Shown: positions 1 through 11,089, counted from the stretch's first letter. The stretch: 64,000 nucleotides of DNA from Branchipolynoe longqiensis (GCA_030323885.1 CM059198.1:10392462-10456461), one strand, 5' to 3'. Translations and numbers: made by a program. Notes: generated from the letters alone by a model not told the origin.

Positions 1-1400
1 CAAACTGAGAGAGCACATGTCACATACACTCTCGGCATGCAGTCGTGACAAGTAGACAGAGTGGTCACTACATACAAAGTTGCACAACTAGTGTTGCCGG
101 GAGCACACAACGATCAGCCTAACGTGAACAATAATACCCACTGTTTAAGCGAGTCAGACTCAGAATCCCTCAAAACTACAAATGCAAACTCAAAAACAAA
201 ACGACAAAAAAAGCTGAGTGAAACTAATCTCAAAACATCAAAGAATAACGGCGCGATTCAGCCACAGGCAGTACCAAGTGAGGCTCAGCCAAATGATAGA
301 GCTGAATTCAAAGAGATGTTCACACAACTTTGAGTAATGAGAAGAGAAATGGAAGAGTTGAAGGCCGAAGCAGAGAAGACAAAGACCGTTAGAGAAGAGC
401 GGGAAAATCTAAGTCAACATGGCAGCGATGGAGCCTGCAGAGACATGTGGCCTGAATATGAGTACGATATGGAGGAAGATTAAGAGTACGACCATTAGAC
501 AGAGGATGATGATGAATACGATTCAGCCAACTCATTAAATATGGCAGAACAACTGAGAGCCATAAAGTCGGGGTTCACACAGGAAAATCCGGAAGTGACG
601 GAAATGACAACTAAGGCTTCTACCCTTCAGCAATTTCCATGCACTGGCCCTGTCGAAATCACTGCTGGCAGAGGCGGCCAGAGTACCATCAACACAAACA
701 ACGGTTACAATGGAGCCAACAAAGAAGAAAATGAGGCCAGAGTTTAAATTAGATGTCGAATTTCAACGGGGAGGGCGCTTAAAGGAGATCCAAGAGGTCT
801 ATTAGAAAGTAAAGAAACCAGTAGCACCACAGATTACAATTAGTGAAAGTATGGCGGGCGTCATGCAGCATTACTATGAGGGACCAAATGAAGGAAGACT
901 GAAGCCACTGAAAACAATCCGAGAAATTTCTCATCAGTATACAGGATTGACCAATGTCCCAGACACACTTTCAGCCCTGAACGAGGAAATGCGCTTCACC
1001 AAAGGTAGAAAGGATGTTGAAAGCTCACTTTTGATGGCATCAAATAGAGTAGTGGCCATTGGTGAGCCAGTACTTCACCTGGTTTGCTGATGGACGTCTC
1101 CCTAATGGATGGCATGACCCGATTGCCATCGAACCCATCCGACTGGAAGCAATCAGTTGTGGCAATGAAGGGCCCTCCACACCAACCGCTAATGTTGTAT
1201 GCCCGTGAACCATCCGGGCAAGCCCATACTCCCACACCAACTACTTGAATGAAGCTCATGGCACCCCCTGTGCCCTGTGGAACCACAACGTGCCAATGTC
1301 ACATCTGCACATACTGCAGCAACGTGCGTCACATTCTCACCACCCCCAGCGTTACATGAAACGCCACTGGTGACCCGCCACTGATTTGACGTTTTTTTTA
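1..1400 (+). pseudogene. decayed ORF1 (gag-like) of an AT-rich tyrosine-recombinase retroelement
   Basis: Open stretches at 61-333, 541-747 and 851-1090 run in one direction and are separated by single stops and frameshifts, so this is a broken gene. It has an acidic patch (EYDMEED) near 455-480, a stretch beginning MAEQLRAIKSGF at 541, a helical segment around 851-1070 (tyrosine-rich QHYYEGP, then LNEEM), and a Cys/His-rich end near 1260-1370 (HGTPCALWNHN followed by a CTYC-like pair in a shifted frame). The same order occurs at 45.0-46.7 kb, and the Cys/His end resembles the end of the GC-rich ORF1 at 50.7-50.85 kb (CAPWNRN, then CAYCANIRHI). I infer it is the nucleic-acid-binding ORF1 of a Ngaro/DIRS-like element. 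The left end lies outside the window. Confidence 0.6.
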
Positions 1401-1472
1401 ATCCAAGAGTTGTAGTCTTAATTTTTAACAAGCATGCGCTGGATGGAGACCAAGCCACTGACGGCTCCTGCA

Positions 1473-1553
1473 TCTTGATTAGACCGCCGTGAATATGGCC
1501 TATGCTGCCGACACGGTGTAAAGAAACCACCAATCAATCAATCTTGATTAGAC
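1473..1553 (+). mobile_element. 57-bp LINE 3'-tail insertion with target duplication
   Basis: A very short insertion (1485-1541) consists only of the conserved 3' end of the I-like LINE family: a hairpin (CGCCGTG at 1485-1491 with CACGGTG at 1512-1518) followed by an AATC repeat. It is flanked by copies of tcttgattagac at 1473-1484 and 1542-1553. The same tail closes the LINE at 9.49 kb and the short insertions at 13.5 and 29.2 kb. Confidence 0.85.
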
Positions 1554-1880
1554 ATGATCTGGTATGATGCCAGTTGCATTAGACACAACGCTACAGTTGT
1601 AGCTGTTCGTCTGATGCTACATAAGACTATAACTGTCTGTAGCATTTATGTTCCTTGGAGCTCTATTCTCACCTACAAGAATTGGGTGCCCTTGTTACCA
1701 TCCTCATATTTACTTATGGGTGACTTTAACTGCCACTACCTACTTGGGGGTGGAAGGGGTGAACAGCAGGAATGCTAAAGGCAAGAGGATTCAGGACTTT
1801 GTGGGTGGTCATGCTCTGTGTATTGAACAATGGTTTGTAGTACATATATTTGCATTCTGCAATTCTAACCAATTCTAAGG
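1554..1880 (+). pseudogene. LINE endonuclease (EEP) fragment, I/Jockey type
   Basis: Two overlapping reading frames together show an exonuclease-endonuclease-phosphatase fragment. IYVPW is followed by LLMGDFNCHY (the catalytic GDFN motif of LINE APE-type endonucleases, at about 1710-1740), and in the other frame by GKRIQDFVGGHALCIEQ (about 1780-1830). A frameshift near 1745 breaks it. The endonuclease nicks target DNA for target-primed reverse transcription. Only part of the domain is present and no reverse transcriptase follows directly. Family identity with the minus-strand LINE at 9.5-13.9 kb is likely but not proven. Confidence 0.7.
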
Positions 1881-2526
1881 CACGATACATCCTCAGCATT
1901 GTAGTACAGAGCTGGTGCTGGACTTTTTGTAGAGGGTCTGAGATGACCTGTGCAGAAGCAACCACTTCCAAATTATTCTTATTTGCGATGGGTCATCTCC
2001 CATAGAGTGAGAGGAGCCTTGTTCACCTTCTGGACCCTATGCCATGGAGTATTCACTCCAGACATCAGTGACATTGATTCCTTCACTGAGATCGATCGCA
2101 GAGAAAACCATTCCGAATACCTCAGGAATTCCCTGGTGCCTCCATGGTTGGGGGGCTATTAAGGAATGAAAGAAAGCTCAGTGTACATTCCACATGAGAC
2201 CGACTGCTGGAAATCTGGGACGCTTTAGAATTCTGCAGGCTCATGCTCGCAGAATCATCAAAGGAACACGGCAGTGCTAGAGACGATTAGTAAAAGATGA
2301 TCAGAGAGTAATTCTGAGGTCAAACCAAGAAGAAACAGATAGTACGGTTGTTCTCTACTGCATCTATCCTGCAGAACAGGGATACCAGTATGTAAGGGCC
2401 AGGAGTCCAGACAGTGACATATCCTGGCTCTTACTGTATCATGCCAGCGAAATATACATTACTATTCTCTTTGACTAAACCATGGCAACAAGAAGCGCCT
2501 TATTAACATTAGAAATCTCTCTAAAC
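1881..2526. other. unassigned, probably decayed mobile DNA
   Basis: No recognisable gene. The 25-base sequence at 1865-1889, on the border with the preceding fragment, recurs at 3805-3829, which suggests a shared dispersed repeat. Short open frames here carry no motif I recognise. Confidence 0.4.
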
Positions 2527-2855
2527 ACTACACAACAAGACGGGATGGCCAAATGAGTTCCGTCTCCCGTGCTGGTATATCGTGGGGTCGAACCCTGGTC
2601 GAGTCAAACCAATGACTTAAAAATGTATAATTGTTGCTTCCTAGCCAGGCGCTTGGCATTATTAGGACAGGGCAAGGACTGGTGTGCTCAGTGTCAGGAT
2701 AATGTGACTGAGTCATGGTGCCGGTGGCCTGATTTCTCAGTGGGACAGCACTATAAAGTCGCCATGAGTGCGCACTGTCACAAGTCGGTACCCTTCCTGA
2801 TATGACCTTAGATGTTGCTAGGATGTAAAACAACAACAAACAAACTACACAACAA
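2527..2855 (+). mobile_element. tRNA-derived SINE, family A, full length
   Basis: The element (2539-2843) has a tRNA-like head (gggatggccaaatgag as A-box region; gggtcgaaccct as B-box region), a body ending near ggtaccc, and a 3' tail (gatatgaccttagatgttgc ... gtaaaacaacaac) with a CAAA-type repeat. It is flanked by the 12-base duplication actacacaacaa at 2527-2538 and 2844-2855. Other copies or pieces lie near 12.8, 22.0, 30.7, 35.3, 37.6, 38.1, 41.9, 58.1, 60.2, 63.0 and 63.9 kb. Confidence 0.9.
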
Positions 2856-4121
2856 ATGTGGTAGATGATGCTGATGTTACATGCATTCACCAGTTGAAAT
2901 TCGGTCAGCTCTTTCAGAGGTTTAGTAAACATTAAACCTATCAAGTTGTTACTGAAATCTGCACACTTTGATGCCATGAAGCATTTACGGGATTACTGGA
3001 ATGTTGAGGATGATCTTCTGATTGTGTGTGAAGAAGGTCTTTCTTCTTTAGTCTTAGCTCTACAAAATTGGACCTTGCTCTTGCGCTCAGCTGTAAGGAG
3101 ATCAGTTTCAATGTCAGCTGACACTGCAGCACCTGAGGATATGTTATAGTCTGTCCAATGCACATGTATATGACCTATTTTACTGTATGTACGGCTGGCC
3201 ACTACCCAAGTTGAAAATGATGTGTATACATTTCCAAAATGAACTTATTGATTTGATCTTAGCCTCAAATAGTCACCTAGAAACATTTTCAATAGCTTGA
3301 AATTAAAGCTATTAAAAATATCTCTAGGTAACTATTTTAATGCATTCCTTGCCCCAGGAAATGTATATTTGGACACCAAGATTGACCTTCTAAGTGGCTT
3401 GCAAGCTGAGGTATTGGCACTTATACATTATCTAGTTATATGACACTACTGTTACCATATTGCTATGGAACTTTTGGGTTACAGAATTTCATTGTGTTAC
3501 ACTCTGCAAATTGTGCATTCAACAGTTATTGTATACCTTATTCTATATATACCTTTTGTGTAAATAACCCTGAATTGAAAAACAGCTGGAAGACCAGTGC
3601 TCCAGCACTGATAAAAGACTTATTCGGCAGAATAAATATATTTAACACACAAAAAATGGATTGAACATGGTGGCCATCTTGGAAATCCAAGATGGTCACC
3701 ATCTTGAAGCTCCCAATAAAAATTGAATGTTATAGTCATGGAGAGTACATGAAAAAAAAATTGTTCTTTTAGCCAGCATGTCCCCATCCTTCTCAAATCT
3801 GGTCCTAACCAATTCTAAGGCACGATACAATGATGTCTGTATACGTCTCAAGCACTGTAATAATAGAAAAATGTCCATTACTAGAACTAACTACTATAAA
3901 CAGGTCTGGAGAATAGATACACGATTTCAAGAGATGCTGCTTTTCTTATATCTTCTGGCAACCTATTCTATAAAGTGGAACCTGGCAAAAAGCTGTGAAG
4001 TCCTATCCACCAATATATGTTGTTAATCTGGAAACTGAGTATTCGGTTCTCTGATAACCCTGAACCATGTAACTCATTGAAGCTACTGTACATTTGACTA
4101 ATCATATCTTGTATGTAACAG
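2856..4121. other. lipin intron sequence, no gene recognised
   Basis: AT-rich sequence without a supported gene. It contains a strong imperfect hairpin at 3667-3702 (16-bp arms, one mismatch, 4-base loop, core ccatcttgg) and the repeat copy at 3805-3829. The stretch 3560-3650 resembles 61566-61660 (agctg-aagaccactgct then ttattaagcagaataaa), so it is probably another dispersed repeat end. An open stretch at 2946-3149 has no recognisable motif. Confidence 0.5.
3667..3702. repeat. imperfect hairpin, 16-bp arms
   Basis: The arms 3667-3682 and 3687-3702 are reverse complements with one mismatch around an aaat loop. It is probably the end or the whole of a small inverted-repeat element. No target duplication was identified. 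Confidence 0.7.
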
Positions 4122-4275
4122 ATGAAATGAAGGCAGCTGGTGGCCTTTTCAACTTCATGCGTAAAACAAAGAAGGTTCGCCACCAACCAGAGCAAGAAGG
4201 CATCTATCTGGACGACCTCAATCTAGAAGAGATGGATCCTGAAGTCGCAGCACTGTATATCTATCACCCTAAGGG
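4122..4275 (+). CDS. lpin: lipin exon, acidic linker (first exon visible here)
   Basis: The exon is bounded by an AG at 4120-4121 after tttgtatgtaac and by a GTAAGT donor at 4276. It encodes a basic stretch (MRKTKKVRHQ) and the lipin-typical IYLDDLNLEEMDPEVAALY. Vertebrate lipins carry an equivalent 'YLDDL ... MDPEVAALYF' segment between the N-terminal lipin domain and the catalytic domain, which is the basis of the identification. Phase: it begins with two bases of a codon and ends with two, fitting the single base that opens the next exon. Lipin dephosphorylates phosphatidate to diacylglycerol on ER membranes and also acts in the nucleus as a coactivator. The N-terminal lipin exons are not in this window. 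Confidence 0.85.
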
Positions 4276-4823
4276 GTAAGTGCCTATAATAATAACCCAT
4301 GGGGAACTGGGGTGGAATAGTTCCTTTAGGTCCCATTACATATGGTAAAGGATTTAGCATGTATGGGTTGAGCCAAGACTTACAAATATTTTCATTAGTA
4401 GCAAAACGGGTGACTATAGAGATGAGAGGTTGAACAGGCCCGACCAATCAATCTGCTGGATGTGGGTCACTAGACACTAGGAACCAGCTGAAGGGTTAAC
4501 AAGACAATGGTCCCAGAACCAGCAAAAGTGAAGCGGGGAGGTGGAAATAGTAAACAGTAGGTTGACCAGGAATAATTGAATGGAAAGAAATGCATAGTAA
4601 TCATGTGTTGGTTATAACAGAAAAATAGATCACCTATGACTATTGCCGCACTGATAGTGCTCATGCAAACTGGGCAGTAAACTGCATTTCGATGATTATC
4701 GTCTATAATATAATGCGTACATGCTAACAACGTTCAAAGTTCTGTGGAATGTCTGTTTGATATAATCTAAAATTCTATTTTCATCTTCCGAATATGGGAA
4801 GTTTAGTTATTTTGTGTAAGACA
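4276..4823. other. intron sequence, nothing recognised
   Basis: Lipin intron between the donor at 4276 and the minisatellite. I see no coding, repeat or RNA signal that I can support. Confidence 0.5.
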
Positions 4824-5256
4824 GAGACCGGCACAGGCCAATAGAGAGACCGGCACAGGCCAATAGAGAGACCGGCAGAGGCCAATAGAGAGACTAGCAG
4901 AGGCCAATATAGAGACCGGCAGAGGCCAATAGAGAGACCGGCAGAGGCCAATAGAGAGACCGGCAGAGGCCAATAGAGAGACCGGCAGAGGCCAATAGAG
5001 AGACCGGCAGAGGCCAATAGAGAGACTCGCAGAGGCCAATAGAGAGACCGGCAGAGGCCAATAAGAGAGACCGGCAGAGGCCAATAGAGAGACCGGCAGA
5101 GGCCAATAGAGAGACCGGCAGAGGCCAATAGAGAGACCGGCAGAGGCCAATAGAGAGACCGCCAGAGGCCAATAGAGAGACCGGCAGAGGCCAATAGAGA
5201 GACCGGCAGAGGCCAATAGAGAGACAGACAGAGGCCAATAGAGAGACAGACAGAGA
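4824..5256. repeat. 20-bp minisatellite, about 21 units
   Basis: Head-to-tail copies of GAGACCGGCAGAGGCCAATA with few substitutions. One unit near 5062 carries an extra base, and the right end decays into gagacagacag. Because 20 is not a multiple of 3 and the minus strand of the unit lacks stops, all three minus frames stay open and translate as a shifting GLCRSLYWPLPVSLLAS-like repeat. I regard those frames as by-products, not genes. Confidence 0.95.
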
Positions 5257-5680
5257 TAAACAGGGACCCAGACACTAGACAGACCAACAGAGAGACAGAC
5301 AGTGACCAGGACACCGAGACAGACAGACCAAGAAGTTTATTGAAGGTTTTAGGACAGTCTCATCCCACCCATCCCAAACAATAAAATGGACGTTTACCAA
5401 ATGATGGAATGGATCAACGCTTTAAAGGGAAAATAAATAAAAACTTTTCTATAAGAACTTGAGCAAACATAAGTTAAGTAAAGTGGTTTAACAAATAACT
5501 TATTAGCTCAGGAATATATTAACCTTATAGAGTAGGTAAAGGATTGACTTCTAAAGTTGTAGTGAATAGAGTCTCACTGTCCCGAGCCTATTCTTCAACT
5601 CTAAGAGTAAGTTTCGCTTAGCTGACATATTTACACCAGTAAGCCATCACCAATCAATCAGTGTAGGATATGTACTTTGG
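5257..5680. other. intron sequence, nothing recognised
   Basis: AT-rich intron DNA. A short caatcaatca at 5650-5660 may be a trace of a LINE tail, but it is too short to call. Confidence 0.4.
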
Positions 5681-6215
5681 TATATGGGTCATTCTCTGAA
5701 ACTGGGTACCAGATATTTGGTATCCATGTTACGTTGGACATAATAAGTTCTTTCTTTTTTTAATAGCAAGTCAAATAATTATTGTTACTTTTTATTATTA
5801 AGCATGTTAGCAATACTCTATGTATTTAAACTATACCACAAAATGTATCAACATTATGTTTATATGATTTTGTGCTGAAGTGAAATTTTGAACATTTTCA
5901 CATTTACACTCAAATTTACTTCTTTTTTTCAACATTGTTTCAACTTCTGTCTTGTAAGTTATGTTGTAAGTAATATGGGTCACTTTTGTGTGTTTAATTT
6001 CCATGTTACATAGGACATATTGCTATTCATTATAAGATCAAAATCGAAAAGTAGAATGGCCTTTTTTTCAAGTCTGCCACATACACAGCATGTAAAGCTT
6101 CATATGAATATGGATTCTGATATTGGTCTAAATGTTTTCTGCTATTATTTGGAATGCTTTCAGTTTTTGCTTTCATGTCACAAAGTGGTACCCAGCTTCA
6201 GAGAACGATCCATAT
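5681..6215. mobile_element. non-autonomous inverted-repeat element, about 535 bp
   Basis: The left end (tatatgggtcattctctgaa, then ctgggtacca) and the right end (tggtacccagcttcagagaa, then cgatccata) are inverted copies of about 30 bp. The interior is AT-rich with no transposase. A second internal pair (ccatgttac-ggaca near 5727 and 6002) repeats in direct orientation. No clear target duplication was seen. Confidence 0.7.
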
Positions 6216-6355
6216 CTGGAAATTTGCTCGAAAATTGCATTCCCTTTTCCCTTTAAATTGGTATACGTGTATACAAACAGTTTCATTAGTGTGGATATTG
6301 ATAAAGACGGGAATTCCAAATGGAGAACATGGCTCATTAAATGTACTAATCACAG

Positions 6356-6661
6356 GCCAACCAGGACTGAGATATTAACGATAAAAGACGAGGACAACGA
6401 GTCTGGTCGTGGCGGATCACTGCCCCAGTCGCCCCTCTCCCACGAACACCAACTTCATGACAATGGGATGTCTTCTGGCACTGATGCATCTGCACACCAG
6501 CAGCTTGACGGTATCGCCATGTCACTTTGTGGTGGGCTGAAGAAATGTGAGGGGGACGTGCTTCCAGAGAAGTTTGTCAAGATGCAGGTAACGATTGAGG
6601 CCTTCAGCGAAAACCCTGGGATCATCAACAACCCTAATCTGGTGGTCCGAATAGACAATAA
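6356..6661 (+). CDS. lpin: lipin exon, serine-rich linker into catalytic region
   Basis: Encodes about 101 full codons: an acidic/serine-rich linker (SGRGGSLPQSPLSHE), then IAMSLCGGL (lipins have ISLCGGL here), then a segment close to lipin 'NP.II..PNLVV.I..K', at the start of the conserved C-terminal lipin region. The donor is GTGAGT at 6662, with a codon split AA|A across the next intron. I chose the AG at 6354-6355 (cacag) because its one-base phase fits the preceding exon. An AG at 6288-6289 is also phase-compatible and would add 22 codons, but its translation looks less lipin-like. Confidence 0.88.
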
Positions 6662-7546
6662 GTGAGTTGTTATTCTCTACTAAATTTCATGTAGTTAGTG
6701 ATTGACCTCGGTTGAATTTAAACTATGTAATAATCTATATCATCGGTTATAAATATCAGTAAATGATAGATTGGTTCTGTGCTTCGTGGTAAACATACTT
6801 CCATTGTTGACAGCAGGGTCCTTTTCTTTTTGGTCCCAACTGTTGTGGTGTGAGGAACTTGAGAAGGCAAAGTGCACATTTAAGGTGCATAACGGAGCTC
6901 CAGCGGTGTACACCACAGATTCATGCATGCTGTTTTCTGTCGCGTGATGTCAATGGAAGTAGTGTTGGCAGAGTAGTAATCAGTCACACTTGCGCCACTT
7001 TTTTTTTTCTTTTTTTTTTTTGGTCCATTAGTTATTTAAGCTGGGGAAATTTCAGTCAAAGACAACTGGTCTTCCTCATTCCACTGCTGGTCGATAGAAA
7101 GCCTGAGCCTATACCTTTACCGACCCAAGGGATTTTTAACCTCCCACACCACATAGACATGGTATGAGAGCAACCGGCCTTTGATGACGCTGTAAGTTAT
7201 ACACAGTGGGGGAAATCCAAATTGGCAGAGCTGGGGGCATGGGGAATTGAACCGCCGACCCTCAGATTAGGAGTCTGACCTAGAAAAAAGTCAGACACTC
7301 TAACCACTCCGCCACAGAGAACATCACATGTTGTAACATCACATGTTGTAACAGCACTTGATGTGTAATCTTCCTATTTTGATTTATGTGGTGGGAATTT
7401 ACTTTCCGAAGCTATGGACTTGTTAATGCAAGAGTTATTCTTATAGCTACACAGTAATTTTCGGATGCAATGTAAAAATATTAGATGTGATAATTTTAGT
7501 AGACACCAATTGAATTACTTTACTTTATTCTTTCCTTTCTGTATAG
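6662..7546. other. lipin intron with a tRNA-like SINE head
   Basis: Apart from the tRNA-like element listed separately, this holds a poly(T) run near 7000-7020 and a twice-repeated catcacatgttgtaa near 7322-7350. No gene is supported. Confidence 0.5.
7225..7320 (-). mobile_element. tRNA-like SINE head, a family distinct from A and B
   Basis: Read on the minus strand this starts gtggcggagtggttagagtg (A-box-like) and reaches ggcggttcaattccccatg (B-box-like ggttcaattcc), spaced roughly as in a tRNA. It lacks a tRNA 3' end and clean stems, so I call it the pol III promoter head of a SINE, not a working tRNA gene. The far end of the element could not be delimited. Confidence 0.65.
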
Positions 7547-7616
7547 ATATTACAACTGGCAGATAGCTGGTCCGATCATTATGGCTTCATTAGCCTTCGG
7601 TCGACCATTACCTCAG
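7547..7616 (+). CDS. lpin: lipin exon, 70 bp, YYNW segment
   Basis: A 70-base exon with a good polypyrimidine tract and tatag acceptor (AG at 7545-7546) and a GTATGT donor at 7617. It encodes YYNWQIAGPIIMASLAFG followed by RPLPQ, matching the lipin consensus in which K-YYNW follows the PNLVV segment and a P-LP motif precedes the next exon. It opens by completing a split lysine codon and ends on a codon boundary. The next exon found lies 24.4 kb away. Confidence 0.92.
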
Positions 7617-8136
7617 GTATGTACTAGGTTTTACTGATAATTTATGCGTGTGAGCTAGCCAGTTGCAACTGGTTGGAGAGTAGTTGTGTTTAGTGAGAGC
7701 TAAGAATGTAGTTCCTGTTTATATGTCCTGCATCTTCTGTGTAATAATTGATTAAATATCAAGAGATAAGTACTGCCACTTGAGCCATGAGTTGTAGGAA
7801 CAATTGAGGAACATCCATGAGAGGTTTTTGAAGTGAACCAGGAACAGATACGTGATAAACCTTAGTGACTGTTTGTGTTGTGTATTCAGGAATAGGCTAG
7901 ACTTTACATTACTATTGTCTACACTATGGCAGTGTTGCAACATCTAATAGATTCTGGTAGAAGATAGAAGAGGAGTGTATTTTACACATTAGACACTGGT
8001 CCAGAATTGCAGAATGGCGGACTGTTGAAGACTTTTTGAAGCTTTTTTTATGTAGTGCACTGTGATATAATAAAAAAACCGATTTGTAAAATTTAATGGG
8101 ATTACACTGGCATTTTGTGTTGTTAAACTTTACAAA
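7617..8136. other. intron sequence, possibly Copia 5' flank
   Basis: No gene. Sequence just before 8137 may hold the Copia long terminal repeat and leader, but I could not match it to a second repeat copy in the window, so no LTR is called. Confidence 0.4.
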
Positions 8137-9491
8137 ATGGCAAATTCAAGTCATGGAAGTAACTATATGATTGTTCCTTTCAATCGTTCAAATTATGCCA
8201 CATGGAAAATTCAAGTTAAGATGGCACCCATGCAGGAAAGAATGTGGGGCATAGTTACTGGTAGGGAGACCACAACAGTGGAGGCAGCTGCAGGCCAGGA
8301 CAATTCGAAGTATGAAAAATACATTCTAAAGAAGCACAATGTTGTAGCAATTATTGTTGTCAGTGGATACGTCTCTGTTGTATCTTTTGGGAGATCCTGA
8401 TAATCCATGTCGGAAAAGCTCCAGGATCAGTTCCAAAAGAGTAGCCATAGGCGTTACGAAGGAGACTTTACTCTGAGATTAGCGGATGGGGATTCTGTTG
8501 AACACATTAGACATATTACAAGCATTTTCAACAAACTCGCTGTCATTGGCGATCCCCTTGATGATGATGATGATGATGAAGATCTTCTAACGAGTCTTCC
8601 AGATTCCTTCAATATGTTACTTGTTAGTAACAGCGCTTGAGGCTCTTGCTGAAGTTTCTGCCATGGAAACCATAGTTGAGCAGTCGCATCAATCTGAGGG
8701 CAAGTTAGGTGATAGGTCTGAAGTTTATTTCCTGAAAAGCAAGGATCAGGTATTCAGTAAGTTCCTGGAATGGAAGGCGGTGCTCAAGAAGTCGTCAGGT
8801 CAGAAAGTAAAGATTTTTTAATCAGAGAATGGAAGGGAGTGTGCCTAGAAGAAGTTTGAATTGTACCTTAAGAAGGAGGGAATTCGACATGATGTCACAA
8901 TCCCTAAAACCCCAGCGCAAGATGGTGTGGCTGAACTGATAAATCGTACACTTGTGGAGATGACATGGTCAATGCTGCATGATATGTCCTGCAAAATTTG
9001 GTCAGAAGCTCTCTACTGCAGTGTACCTTGGGAATAGGCAGTAGCTGGTATGACTCCGTTTGATGTTCTGATGGGGAGAAATCAAACGTAGCTAATCTGA
9101 AGTCTTTTGGGTGTATCTGCTATGCTCATGTGCCAAAGGACGAATGTAAGAAGTTGCATTCAAAGTCAAGAAAGTGCATTTTCATTGGCTATGGTGAGTG
9201 CATGAAGGGATATAGTCTATGATATCAGCAGGTCCAAGGTCATCCATAGTTGGGATGTCATCTTTAATGCGCATAGTTTTGATAGGATGGAGAAGACAGA
9301 TGAACACTATGTGAACATTGAATCCACTACAGTGGAGGAAGAATCTACTGAAGTGGTTGAAGAACCAGCTGAAAATTCAGTTATTAAAGATTCAAACGTG
9401 GATCAAGTCAATGATCTTAGATGAACGATACGTGTGAGGGAGGACAGGACCTGACCGGTATGGTGAATAGGTCACCCAAGAAGTCGTCAGG
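8137..9491 (+). pseudogene. Ty1/Copia retrotransposon, gag and integrase part
   Basis: Copia-type polyprotein pieces interrupted by stops. The gag start (8137-8400) reads FNRSNYATWKIQVKMAPMQE, like the Copia gag N-terminal region, and continues through 8407-8640 (LTSLPDSFNMLL; typical Copia gag has LL.SLP.S). A protease/zinc-knuckle region is not visible. An integrase core remnant follows about 8740-9080: FLEWKAVLKKSSG, SENGRE (an N in place of the usual SDNG), TPAQDGVAELINRTLVEM, then WSEAL and TPFDVL. The reading breaks at about 9480 because a LINE has inserted. The matching reverse transcriptase resumes at 13909 on the other side of that LINE, so this is one element split in two. Confidence 0.85.
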
Positions 9492-9862
9492 ATTGATTGA
9501 TTGATTGGTGGTTTCTTTACGCCGTGTCGGCAGCATAGGCCATTTTCATGGCGAGAATTGTTTGTTTTTATTCAACCATCGCCTTTACATATAATGTAAA
9601 AGCATACAATCAGTTATGTGTCAATAGACACTTATGAATTTTTAAAAGCTAAATCATATAATTAAATAAAATAGATGAAAGAATGAATTAATCAAATTGT
9701 TTTAATGAACTATATGAGGTGGTACAGACCAGCTGCCCTCAAAAAGCCTAAAATGTTTTCTTGTTTTACTTTAGTAAACAGGTCATGCATGTTGTTTTGC
9801 AGTGTAAAATTGTTGGCGCAGGGCCATGAAATCCACACAGTTTAATAAAGTGTGTTTTAATG

Positions 9863-11089
9863 TCAGTGGGGACTGACATCGAATACATTCAGGGGGAGGC
9901 TCCCCTTGAGCAGAAAAACGTGTGTTAGCAACGAGTGGCCAATATGGCATCTTGTTAAAACAACCTGGTCGTGTCGCCCTTCCAGGCGACTCTGCCGCAG
10001 TCCGTTCACGGAGAGGGTAATACTATGGAGTTTGTTGTCTGGGTGTTCATCCCATTCGATCTGCCATAGGTTCCAAATGTATTTTTGAATGGTAGGTTTC
10101 AGATCAGAGTGGGGAATATGACAGTGTTCCAAAGGAGCAGTCAGGGCTCGAGTGGCCGCTTGATCTGCTCTCTCATTTCCTGGGATACCCAACATAGGTG
10201 AATGTCAAATTTTGCTATTGAAAGACAGTTTAGTTTAATGAGTACTTTAGGTAGTATTGGGTGGTCCAGTTTCCTATTGTTTAAAGCCTGAAGGCAGGAA
10301 AAAGAGTCAGTGAAAATGATGAATTTATGACCGGCTGAGGTTTCGATGCACTCTAACGCGAGTAGGAGTGCTCGTGCCTCAGCAGTAAAGATGGAACTCT
10401 GATCTGGAATACGCGTACTTAATTCACGTCTGTGGACGATTGCTGCCGCAGAGACTCTGTTGTCTGTCTTTGACCCATCCGTGTAAACAGCTAGGTGGGA
10501 GCTAAAAGCACTTCGCACATCGATAAAGCTTTCATGATATGAAAGTGGGTGCGTTTGACATTTCTTCGACATGGCCAGCTGGAGGATGATGTTTGGTTTC
10601 CTCAGCTGCCAGGGAGGAACATCTGAATATTGTGAGGGTGCTATTTTATGTAGATTTGCCCTCAGGGCCTCCAAATGAGGCTTTATTCTGAGGCCTAACT
10701 GCTTTATGTATGTTGGCCTTGATTCATAGAGGTGTTCATATGGTGGCATAAAAATGTTGTTAAATGCGGGATTTAAAATATTTCCTTTTAATTTTATTGC
10801 ATATTGCATAGACAGTTTGAGCCTTCTACTCTTAAGGGAAGTCTCTCGGCCTTCGACATAAAGGCTCTGGATGGGCGAGGTTCTAAATGCCCCCAGGGCT
10901 AGCCCAAGGCCTTGATGGTGTAGTGTCTAACTGTGATATGTATGATTTCCTGGCTGAACCATCAACAATACAGCCATAGTCCAATTTTGAACGTATTAAA
11001 GTTCTATATAATTGGAGCAGAACAGTGCTATCTGCTCCCCACTGTGTGTGGGCTAGAACTTTTAAAATGTCCAGTCCCTTAAGACATCT
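9863..11089 (-). pseudogene. LINE RNase H domain and C-terminal region
   Basis: On the minus strand an open stretch from 11089 downward (LKGLDILKVLAHTQWG ... LIRSKLDYGCIV, the post-RT region typical of Jockey/I LINEs) leads to 10141-10809. That carries RNase H landmarks: LAVYTDGSKTDN (first Asp), FTAEARALLLALE (Glu) and FIIFTDSFSCLQAL (second Asp). It then shifts frame to GIPGNERADQAATRAL (last Asp) at about 10140-10195. The frameshift lies at the CWVPSH position. RNase H removes the RNA strand of the RNA/DNA hybrid during reverse transcription. Loss of frame makes this copy inactive. Confidence 0.85.

Noticed and set aside
4781..5314. Overlapping minus-strand ORFs of 114-177 codons with a leucine/serine-rich repeat
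   Set aside because: They are the three translations of a stop-free 20-bp minisatellite; length follows from the repeat, not from coding selection.
7225..7320. Possible functional tRNA gene on the minus strand
   Set aside because: A-box and B-box are visible, but acceptor and anticodon stems do not form properly and no CCA-side end is seen; it fits a SINE head.
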